A stretch of 64,000 nucleotides of DNA. It comes from Gonapodya prolifera JEL478 (Eukaryota > Monoblepharomycota > Monoblepharidomycetes > Monoblepharidales > Gonapodyaceae). Of the stretch, positions 1 to 10,200 are shown piece after piece. The notes under the pieces are model-generated. The model saw only the letters and a list, made by a program, of their open reading frames with translations, was not told the DNA's origin and did not search any database. The stretch lies in contig KQ965764.1 of the NCBI GenBank assembly GCA_001574975.1, forward strand, positions 223,256-287,255, written 5' to 3'. Positions within the stretch are counted from its first letter, which is position 1. Every line of letters starts with the position of its first letter. Position numbers and translations under genes: made by a program.

Positions 1-370
1 GCAGCATCTCCTCAACTATATCTGGCCTAATATCTTCGAAGTCTCACCCCACGTGATCAACGCCGTGCTAGACGCTGTTGATGGCTTACGTGTCGCGATA
101 GGACCAAATGTGGTGCTTCAATACCTCTTGGCAGGCTTATTTCACCCTGCGCGACGTGTTCGTGAAGTCTACTGGAAGATATACAACAACGTGTACATTG
201 GGGCGCAAGACTCTCTGGTGGCGTTTTATCCTCGGATTGAGGATGACGAACGGAACCACTATATTCGATACGGTGGGTTTTCATGCCGATCATTTATGTG
301 CATACTTTTGTTACGTCTAATCTTGTTCCTTTTGCGAATGCGAATTTCAGAGCTGGATTACGTGATTTAG
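1..370 (+). CDS. SF3B1: Splicing factor 3B subunit 1 (SF3b155/Hsh155), C-terminal end
   Basis: This is the last part of the U2 snRNP HEAT-repeat scaffold that holds the branch-site helix; most of the gene lies left of the window. The frame is open from base 2 and reads through conserved C-terminal motifs of the family: a WPN..E.SPHVI block, [32 protein letters not shown] and YPRI..D..NHYIRY. An intron (gtgggt to ttcag, about 273-350) splits the last codons, and the final exon adds ELDYVI before TAG, matching the usual ELDY ending of SF3B1. The stop lies 26 bp from the predicted stop of the convergent IFT70 gene. Identity is close to certain; only the 5' part is missing. Confidence 0.95.
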   Translation, partial: QHLLNYIWPNIFEVSPHVINAVLDAVDGLRVAIGPNVVLQYLLAGLFHPARRVREVYWKIYNNVYIGAQDSLVAFYPRIEDDERNHYIRYGGFSCRSFMCILLLRLILFLLRMRISELDYVI

Positions 371-396
371 AAGGTTGCATAATTTGTAATCCACCT

Positions 397-3300
397 TCAA
401 TCATACTTTGTGAATAGCAGCACGTTGATAAATTGACATTTTTGTTCATTGCCAAACGACGTCTCACCAAACTCAAGTACGCCGCTTTCAATAGCCGCGC
501 CTCGTATGCTACATTATTTCGAAGTGGGTCGAAAACGTCCGGGAACATGCTATCGAGGTGGACAGGTATGGTACGGCCGTGGAGTGTGCAGGCATCGAAA
601 AACTGCAAGACGTCGTCAAGCACGATGTCCTTGATCATAATCATGTGCTTCGCAAGCGTTTCGTAGAGGGAGGCGAGACACCTCTTGGCATAGAACCAGG
701 TGTCCGTCCCAAGCTGAACAGGCGAAGAAGAGAGTCATTTACATTAGTAAACATAAGTTCCACTTTCGTTATTTGGACACCCACCTTTTTGTTAAAGGGT
801 TCCAAACTCTTTATGATTCGCGAAATCCCGAATTCGTAGTTCCCCTTTGCACAGTAAAGCGTTCCAATAACAAGGTTGACGATACAAAGGTGATAGATTC
901 GTTTCGTCGGGTCCTCGTATCCAACCCGCTCCTCTTCTTTTTCGATCTTGCGCATCAACTCTTCTGCTTCTTCATTCTGGCTCATCATGATATAGGAGAC
1001 GCACAGGTTTGCCAGGACAATTGCAGGTATTTGTAGGATCTGTAGTCATGTGCACACGATGTAAAGCGTCAACGCTTGAGAGCACAAGTCGCACAAAGTC
1101 GCCCACTTACATGATCCGTGCTCCTCTTCACAATAGGCTCGTAGAACGATATGGCTTCCTTGTATTTGTTTTCTTGCATGAACAGCACGTGGGCAACATT
1201 GAGCTTCCAGATTTCATTCTCGTTGCAAAACTCGACCGATTTCCGGAATAGCCTCTCGACTGCAGCGTAATTCTCAAGGTCCCAGTATATTTTCGCCTGC
1301 GCCATGAGCACCGTGATGTACCTTTTGTGATTTGCGTGGCGAACGACCGAAAATGTTTTGTGTGGCGACTTCTTTTCAACAACAACGACGTTGAACGACA
1401 CCACGTTTCACGCTCACTTGTCAACAGCCAGATCGTAGTCCGTCACGCTCTTCTTGAGCGCTTCCTCGTCGTGGCTTTGCCGCGCCTCCTGGACACTTTT
1501 GGTGAGACGTCTCAGCCGCTCAATATGTCTCCCGCCTATCTCCTCGAAACGCTTGAAAGCTTCTTCGGGCGAGGACTGCCGCAATAGGACGGCTTCGAGG
1601 TACTCGAGCGTGCCCTATTTGGAACCAAGGAAGACACTATCACGACGCCCGCCATCATCCGCCCACCCCCAGAACGCGACAGCTCCTTTCAGTGCCCTCA
1701 CCTCGCTCAACTGCTGCTGAGCCACCATCTGGTTCTCCGCCAGCAGGTCCGCCGCGACGTCAAAGTGCTCAAACTTGGCATAGAGCAGCAGTACATTCCC
1801 GAACGCCTCCTGTGGGCACGGCACGGACTGCAAGAGGTACGTCAGCTTCTCGAACCCGCCCGCGGGGTCGTCGTCCATGTGCACAAGCGCGGCGTTGTGC
1901 AGCGTCACGGGGTCCAGGTCCGACTCTAGGCGAGGCGGCATGTCGGTCAGGGCTTCGCGCGCGCCGTCGACTGCGGTGGGCGATGGAGAGCGGGGGCGAG
2001 TTCAGATGGCAAGGTTGGTGCGCGATGTGACGGTCGCCACACAGCATGGGGTGGAGGGGTGGAATCCTCGACTCACTGTTTTTGAGATTGTACTCGATTG
2101 CCGCCTTGAGATTGAATGCCTCGACGAGAAACGAGTCTTGCAGAGTTCGGCTGTTGGCGACGTTTCGGACCTCCACGCCTTCGGTGGCCATTCCCACGCT
2201 CAGCTCTACCACCGCCACCACGGCATACGACACACCACCCAACCCGCGGTGAGTTGCCAGGGTCAATACGCTCCCACGCGACCACAAAAAAAAACGCACC
2301 CGGATGATCCCGCATGCCCCTCTCGATGATATCCTGGATGACTTTGAGTGCGGGAATGCACTGTCGCATCTCGTAGTGGCACAGGGCGGTCGCGTAGGCG
2401 AGCTCGGCGTCGAAGCCGCGCACGCGCAGGGCGTCCTGGTAGATGCGCAGCGCGGCGGAGTGCTTGCCTTCCTAATGGTGGCGGGGCGGGTTTGTGCGGT
2501 GAGGTGGAGAGATGGAGGGTTAGTGTGTGGAGCGCGGAGTGTGGTTGGTAAAGGGATATGTCACGTCAGAGCCACAAAACACAAGTGAAAAGTAATGTCG
2601 TCATTTGCAGGAAGGAGATACCGGAAGTGCACCGCCGCCATCCTGACAGCCCGTCATCACCCACCCACTACAAATCGCTCACAGTCTCTCCGAGTTCCGT
2701 TCTTGTCAGCGTGGAAGTCGCAGAGTCGTCCACGTGAGCAACGTCAATCCTGACAGCAAATCTCCAATAAATTGCACACAACAGCTCCGGGTTTCGAGTG
2801 TCGGCACGGCCCCGTTAACGGCGCGTTTAGTACTCACTCTGACCATGAGCGTGGCTGCGTTGATGGCAGTGTCCGGGTCATCGGGTGGACACTGCTCGAT
2901 GAGTGCCTTGCAGCCCGAAGCGTCGTCGAGCATGAGCTTGATGGAAGCTTGCAGTTTAAGGACCTGTTTGGTTGCAGTCGCAGTTGGTCGCAGTCGCAGT
3001 CGGAGTCGGGGTCGGAGTCACAATGAAGAAGGAGAGAACGATCGTTTTAATTGAAGAACAAGAAGACCTTGTCAGAGTGCATTCGAAATAGAGAAAAGAA
3101 GCAGAAAGGTTGCTCCGCGTATTCATGAGCATTACATCCATCTGTCGCCCACTCCACTCCAGCCAACGGCCTTGTTCTCGCTCCGCGAGATTCTTCCGCT
3201 TCGCAGGGCACTCGCCTCCGGCGGGAGTATGCGCTTCGCTGGGCACTCGTCTCCGGCAGGAATATGCGCTCTGCGCTGTATCATTCCGCTTCGCGGATCA

Positions 3301-4053
3301 CTCGCCTCCGGGGCACAGCCTCGCTTCGCTCGGGTCTCGGTGTCCTCGCTCCGTTGGCTAGGCTCACTCCGCTCAGCGCTCGGACAGCTCACCTTTCCCT
3401 GGAGCTCCTGAGCCGAGACAGTGAGACAGGCCTTGTGAGCCGCCTGGAAGTGACCCGCCTTGAAGAGGCTCTGAGCGTAGTGGAGTCTGTATGGTTCGAT
3501 GTCTGGGTAGTGCAGGATGAGCTGCTCGTAGCTGTGTATGTATGTGTGCGTGTGTGCGTGTGTGGTGGGGTGAGGTGAGGTGAGAGAAGGTGAGCAAAGG
3601 TGAGATGAAATGAATGCATGAGTCTGTCCGCTAGAATGCATCACAAACACGTCCATCCGATTCCAAGATGAGATTGCATATCCACTCGCGGCACATTTCA
3701 CGCACGTGCAAACTGCATTGAAAAAAAAAACAGGTGGCTGGAGTAGGTCAGAGGAGAAACGCACTATGAAGACGCTGAAGCGTAGTCCTGGACATGGTAT
3801 GAGCACGATGCCAGCAGCGACAGGGCCGCTCTGTTCGAAGGCTGAGCGTCGTGCTCGAATCTGAGCAGCTTGATCGCGTCTGCGAATCTGGACTCCTTGA
3901 TGAGCGAGTATATTGTGGCCGTTGGGTTTCCCTGCGGCGTGCGTGCGCGGGGGCGGGCGTGTGAGCGGACGGATGCAGACGGGAGAGCGAGAGAGCGCGC
4001 AGACATAACAGAGTGCGCACCTGCGGGAAGCGGAGGGACACGCCTGCGCTCAT
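397..4053 (-). CDS. IFT70: Intraflagellar transport protein IFT70 (TTC30/fleer), TPR protein
   Basis: This is the TPR subunit of IFT-B that wraps around IFT52/IFT88 and is needed to build cilia. It is spread over about ten exons. Recognisable blocks in order are: MSAGVSLRFPQ joined to GNPTATIYSLIKESRF (N-terminus, ATG at 4053); YEQLILHYPDIEPYRLHYAQ; ALCHYEMRQCIPALKVIQDI; ATEGVEVRNVANS with VEAFNLKAAIEY; DLDPVTLHNAALVHMD; VLMAQAKIYWDLENY; KLNVAHVLFMQENKYKEAI; MMSQNEEAEELMRKIEKEEE; and YHLCIVNLVIGTLYCAKGNY. These follow vertebrate TTC30 almost block for block. The stop at 397 assumes one last intron (gtgaga to acaaag) and is tentative. The intron at 2964-3392 is unusually long (429 nt) and carries a GC-rich repeat. 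The gene indicates a flagellated life stage. Confidence 0.93.
3178..3392 (-). repeat. GC-rich dispersed repeat inside an IFT70 intron (copy A)
   Basis: This repeat fills the donor-proximal half of the 2964-3392 intron of IFT70. On the transcript strand it begins at the GTGAGC donor itself. It holds three imperfect internal copies of a unit of the form cgcttcgcngg.cactcgcctccgg (plus strand, near 3196, 3231 and 3286). A 20-nt core at 3273-3292 (reverse complement gaagcggaatgatacagcgc) recurs with one mismatch in a TAF2 intron at 5030-5049. The rest of the intron has a tct/ctt-rich stretch and a short (cgactc)n-like run before the acceptor. Confidence 0.75.
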
Positions 4054-4222
4054 GCGTGCGTCGGCGGCGGAGGTGCTGAGGTCACGCTGCGACCGCAGCC
4101 GGCAGAACTCTGGCAGAACTTCGACCTGCACTGCCCACAACCCAAGTGCACACCGCGGGCTGCAGGCGGCGCACGCACACTCCGTTGCCTCTGCGATTCG
4201 CACCGCGCGTGCACCGGGCGAA
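4054..4222. promoter_or_regulatory. Shared divergent promoter of IFT70 and TAF2
   Basis: These 169 bp separate the two start codons (IFT70 ATG at 4053 on minus, TAF2 ATG at 4223 on plus). Both genes must start transcription within or very near this stretch. It is GC-rich with repeated gcg/cgc steps, and I see no convincing TATA box. Confidence 0.6.
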
Positions 4223-7200
4223 ATGGACGGAAACGACAGCGAGCAGCTGCGCGGATTCACCCTCACGTGCGTTGCTGCACCTTGGTCCTCGCATACTCAC
4301 GCTCGCCCGCTCACCCCTCCCACCACAGCCACACAAGACTCAGACTCGACGTTGACATTGCGAAAAAAGAGCTCGCCGTGAGTCACCTCGCCTCGTACCA
4401 TGGGGTCAACCCACGAACGTCAGTTTCAATTCCTCTTCCCCCCGGCTCGGGACGCGCAGGGCGCAGTCGAGCTCTCAATCACTCCCACGCTGCCCTCGCT
4501 TGCAGAGATCAGACTCAACTGCAGACAATGCGGTGTGTTTTCGCTTGCTCTGCTCCAAATCACCTTCACCTGGAGGCTGGAACCCGCTCTACTCACTTTC
4601 ATCACGCATTACCCCTCTCATGTCACGCTTTACCCACTCATGGCCCGGCCACCTTGCCCAACTCCGACGGCACAATCGCACCAGTCGTCTCCTCCGTCCT
4701 CGTCAACGACATCCCCGCAACATTCTCTCTGCGCGACCCGCTCGCTTCCGTCTACCCCTCCTGGCACGACCCCACCTCGGACCCAGTTGTCATGGCCATG
4801 GCGCGTCCTACCTCGGGCACAGTCAACCCCGGTCCAGGCGGCGTGGGGTTCTACCCAGAGTTTAGGCGACGATACGTCGAGGCGCTTGCCCATACGGACG
4901 ACGACGCAGAGCTTTTGGTACATATTCCAAAGAATATAAAGCTTCTTGAGGGTGACTTTTCGACTGCGGAAGGTAAGCGAGGTCTGGAGTGCGGAGTGAG
5001 GCTGGCCGCCGCAGGCGGGGGATCTGCGCGAAGCGGAATGGTACAGCGCGAAGCGCACACTCCCGCTGCTGACCGAGGCTGTCCGCTGGAGGCGAATACA
5101 CCGCGGAGCGGAATAGATTCATCGTGGATCGGAGCGAGCCCGAGGCCTAAGCGCAATAGCGCTGACAGATGTTGGAACAACGAGCTCACACATCTCCTCA
5201 CCAGGTGCCGCGGCCTCCATGAACTTCACCGAGCTCACCGTCCTCATCACCTACAGCCTGACCCAGCCGCGGGCTGGAGTCTACTTCTCCCACCCGGACC
5301 CCGTCGCGGCGCCGCACCGGTTCCCCTACGCCTACACGCACAACCAAGCGTGCGGGACCCGGCTGTGGATGCCCTGCGTCGACACGCTGTGGGACAAGGC
5401 GCCGTGGCGGCTCGAGTTCGTCGTGCCGCGCCAGCTGTCCCGCACACTCCCCAACGGCCGCGGCGTCGAGACGAGGGAGACGGTGGTGGCGTCCGTGGGC
5501 GAGATGGTGGAGCAGGTCGTGCACCCGCTTGACCCGGAGAAGAAGGTTGTCGTGTACGCCATGGACGAGCCCGCTCCGACGGCGGGTGTCATGTTTGCGG
5601 TGGGCGCGTTTGATGTCGTGAGGTTGAAAGGCTGGCACGGCGTGGGACGCGCGGCAGGAGTTGCTGCGGGAACTGCTGGAGGAGGAGGAGTAAGTGGAGT
5701 GGATCAGGATGGAGACGAGGAGATGGAGGAGGCCGACGAGCAGGCGCAGATTTTTGATGGTAGTGGCGGGTACGCCTATTTCATGGGTGGGAGGAGAAAG
5801 CAGGTGTTGTGTACTACGGAATTCTTGAGCCAGGTACGTGAGGACCATTGTCGTGCAGCTGTATTGCTCTCTGACAACGGCTGTGCAGGCGCTTGACTTT
5901 TACGTGGATGCCTACATCACGTCAAAATTTCCATTCCCTGCTTATCGTCTTGTCTTTTTGGAAGACACGTACAATCCCATCGTGACGGGGTCGGGAATAT
6001 CCATCGTTAGGTGAGCGAGACAGAAACGTTTGAGTATTGGGGGGGGGATAGTGAGAAGTACGTGGTCAAGTCGATTGACAAACCGTATTGGCAAACAGTA
6101 CCCAATTCCTTGTGGACGACGACAATATTGACCAGGTGTATGAGACGCGCAAGTTGCTTTCGAGGGCACTCGCACAACAGTGGTTTGGAAATTACATTGT
6201 GCCTAACTCTTGGTGAGGCATCACGTTTCCGTGTGCCGAGTGCGTGGACGTATCCTGACTTTGATGTTGTTGTTGCGCTGTTCCGACTAGGCTCGATATA
6301 TGGATCCAGGTCGGGTTTGCCAACTTTGTGAGCGGCCTGTTCCTGAAGAAAATGTTTGGGAATAATGAGTACAGGTTTCGCGTTCGAAAGGTGGGCCTCT
6401 CTGTTTATCTGGACACAACGTATTTCTCAGCATTGTCAACCTCACTGTAGGAGGTTGAGCGTCTTGCAGAGATTGACATACGTCAACCTCCACTTGCCCC
6501 CACTCGTCAAAAAATGGCGGATGGAAACGCCCAAAGCTCGCAGCAGCAGCAGCAGACCAAAACTAAAGAAACTGTTCGAGATACGATTGATCCGTTGCTC
6601 CACGTCCAGTATCATCCAGATGACGACTGGGCTTCCTCCCGCGCGGAACTTCTCAACACAAAGGCACCCCTAGTTGTTTACATGCTTGACCGTCGTATGG
6701 GTAAGGGCGTCTTGCAAAAGGTGCTCGACCATATCATTATGAACGTGCGCACGAGAGATATGGTTGAGGGACTCAAGACGACGCACTTTCATTATCTTTG
6801 TCGCAAGATTAGTGGCCGAATGGAGGTGGAAGGATTCTTTAAACAGTGGGTCTATGGTGCGGGAACACCACGTTTCAGCTTTCTGCCAAAGTTCAACCAG
6901 AGGAAGATGGTCATTGAGTTGATGGTGAAGCAAACGAATCCAAGTTTTCTCGCCGGAACGCCCGGAGCCGTTGAGATGTTTTCGGTGAGATGTCGTTGAT
7001 GCACAGCCGCCATCATATTTCTGTGTTTCTTTTACTGAGCTTTTGTTTGATACGTGCACCTGTTGATCTGTCTTCCCAAAGGGTCCCATCACTGTCCGCG
7101 TCCATGAACCGTTGGGGATTTTTGATACAGACCTTTCCATCAACGGTGACCAAAGGGTTTATGAGCTTCCGTACCACTCCAAGTACAAGCGCATCAAACG

Positions 7201-10200
7201 TATACCCGCCAAAAAAAATACGGTGGATGGTGGCGATGACGCGGAAGTGCCGGAGAAGGACGGGGCGAACGAGGAGGACGACGATAAGTCCGTTGTGTTT
7301 CTTCTTTGCTTGCCGGCCCGGAATTGTTCATGCAACTATTCGATGTTTTTCAGGACTCATTACGAGTGGATTCGAGTTGACCCTGAGAACGATTGGATTT
7401 GCCTGAAAAGTGTAGGTCTTCAAGAGTCGAGCTGGACCCTTCAATTGCACAAGGATCGTGATGTCGTAGCTCAGTACGATGTGCGTATACTTTCGTCACC
7501 GTGTCCCATAGGGATGATATCAAAGTTTCGGCACTTCCAGGCTATTCTAGCGTTTCGGTCTGAACGGTATCAAAACGGAATCCTGATGATGGCCGTGCTT
7601 ATACGCCAGAAGGCCTTCTTTTATCGAGTCCGGATGGAAGCAGCGTATGCCCTTGCGTCTTACACTGCCCAGATCAAGCATCCCTGTGGGCTAGACCAGC
7701 TCATGCAATTGTATCGGGTCTTGTTTTGCGTTCCACCAACTGCGGGAGCCGATGAGCCATTTGTCGTGCCAGCCCGGAATGACTTTGATGACTTCGCAGA
7801 GTACTTCGTGCGGAAGGTCAGCATCCTACGGCTCATTTCCATGGTCGTTTTCGTCGTCTCATCCATCTGATCGAAATAGGCCCTTATTACCTCAATCGGA
7901 GTTGCTCGTTTTGGCAACGGGACTACCAATCTGGATGCAAAGCGGTTTCTGGTCGATGTTCTGCACTTTAATGACAACACTGGGAACCAGGTCCGTGATG
8001 ATTATGCTCCCCTTGCGTTCTTTTTTACGTCACAAGGCAAAAGTAGTTCTCAGATGCCGCCTTCATGAGTACCTTGTGTGCCGCCATTGGTGATATTTTC
8101 GTGGCAAAATTCGAAGGTGCCGGCTCTTGATTACATTGCCTCATGTTCCAACGTCACATCGTTTCCGTGTTGCGCAGATTTGAATGGAGCCGATGAGGAG
8201 TTGTTTGATCGCGCAGTGAAAGAGCTACAGTACCTTCAGAGCGTTGATCGGGCCATTCCATCGTACCAAAATGCCATTACTTGCGCGTGTTTGGAGGTAA
8301 CTTACATTCTCACTATTGTTTGTCCCGATATCTGGAGGATTGTTTGCATAGGCCTTCTCAAAATGGATGTTGAAGGGCCGCATCCCGGTATCTTTCACCC
8401 CCTTTCTCGAATATTCCCGGTGGGCATATTGTTTTCTCGTGCACAATGCGAGATTGCTTACTCTGCTCAACTCTTCGTTTAAAAGCTATGGGAACTTCCA
8501 GTCAGTGCGAATGGTTGCACTTGATGCCATCATTCTTCTTGACGGATTGTTGGCTTCTGGCGTTGGTCAATATCTTCTGGCCGTCGTCGAAGGAGACCCA
8601 GTTCCTTACATTCGTTATCATACTGCTCGATCTCTGTTGAACTGGGCGGCTGCGATGTTCGCAACACGAGCAGCAAAGAGTTCGGCTTCGGCAAACTCTT
8701 CATCTGTCGTCCCTTCTTTTCCGGCAGTTATCGGGACAATGCTCGAACCAGAAGACGGTGGTGTTCGGCGCGATGACTTGATGGAGGTTCCTGAGTCTTC
8801 TGAACGTGCTGAACAGCTATTCGAAGAAATGAAGAATCATATGGGTCCTAACCTATGGGAGTACCTAAAGTAGGTGGCTGGAACTTTTTCTTCGAGGACA
8901 TGTTACCCACTAAGATCGTCAGTGTTGGGTCCGATGTGGATGAAAGGATCCGCAGAACAGCATTGAAAATTTGCGAGTACCTTTTCGAACCAGCAATCGA
9001 CGTCTCCCCAATTGCAGCACCGAAGATCAAAGCAAAACTGAAAATGGTATGTTACCCATTCTCAAGTGAAGTATTGGCTCCATATTAACCTGATTGCGTC
9101 TATCAGGGGGGAACCGGGAGATCCCAGCGTGTTAAAGGGTCAGTCCGACACGAATTTCTTGCAATTGGCACAAGCGTGGTCCAGCGATTGTGCAACCATC
9201 CCCAATCTTTTCCGTTTCGCAATCCTGTTGTTTTTCCTGTGAGTGTCTGGTGCAGACGGGCAAGACTTTTGCCACACCTTCACAACTGCTCTTGCAGGGC
9301 TATCACGAAGTCATCAAGCAACCCATGGACTTGAGCACAGTCGAATTCAAGCTCATCAATGGGGAATATGCAAACGACCTCTCTCTGTTGGCTGATGATA
9401 TATTCCTTATTTTCCGAAACTGCTACAAGTTTAATCCTGACACACTACCCGTGTCCCACTCGGCACGGGTACTGCACCGCTACTTTCAGTTGGATGTACT
9501 GCCGGATGCCGCGAAAGCACTGGGAGTTCCAATGTCATTTCTACCACTCAATGCTGTTCCTATGAGCCCCGCTCGCGAGATTGGGCGCACGCAAGAACAA
9601 AATACTGCTGTGTTGGACACACAACCGTCTCGGGACCAACCTCTTGCTCCTCCAGAACTCAACTTTTGTCGGTGAGTAAGCGCGCGAGGCTCGAGCTGGC
9701 GACCCGAATTATTTCGACCCTCATCGCAAATTTTGCAGGTCTCTTCTCCTTCACATCAGCTCCCAAGGAAGTGCAGCTGTATTTCGCGAGCCCGTGGATG
9801 CTGTTCGCCTCAATATTCCAACGTATCATAGCATCGTGAAAAAGCCAATGGATTTAGCTACGCTCGGTCGAAACTTGGAGAACGGTCAGTATGCTACGGT
9901 AGATGAATTTGCGGTAAGTTATTCTTATTGAGTGTCTGTGAACGAATCACGATTAATCAATTGTTTCCCACAAGTCTGACATGCGCCTAATATTCTCTAA
10001 TGCTGTTCTGTTCAACGGTCCGTCTCATCCGATTTCAAGCAACGCCGAAACACTGAGGGCTATGTTCGAGAAAGATGTTGCAGACCCTGCATTTCGAGCA
10101 AGGTCCGCGAGTATCCAAATCGCCAGTAGTGCTTCGGGTCAGGCGGGTTTGGATACAACAAGCACCCATCCTGTATTTGTGAAAGACCCCATGGAGTTCA

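Noticed and set aside
2965-3030. Short tandem (cgactc)-like run and GT-rich run near 3540-3610
   Set aside because: These are ordinary low-complexity sequence inside IFT70 introns; too short to call as satellites or regulatory elements.
3132-3806. A 224-codon open frame on minus in the IFT70 region
   Set aside because: Only the part matching YEQLILHYPDIEPYRLHYAQ is IFT70 exon. The rest is intron, including the repeat with its Arg/Ser-rich chance translation.
4267-5532. A 421-codon open frame on plus over the TAF2 5' region
   Set aside because: It runs through several TAF2 introns, including the GC-rich repeat, and switches out of the conserved TAF2 frame after 5204. The length is a by-product of high GC, not a separate gene.
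8874-9240. TAF2 and the bromodomain array as two separate genes
   Set aside because: The introns at about 8874, 9048 and 9239 join in one frame with good splice sites, and there is no stop, promoter-like gap or new ATG context between the parts.
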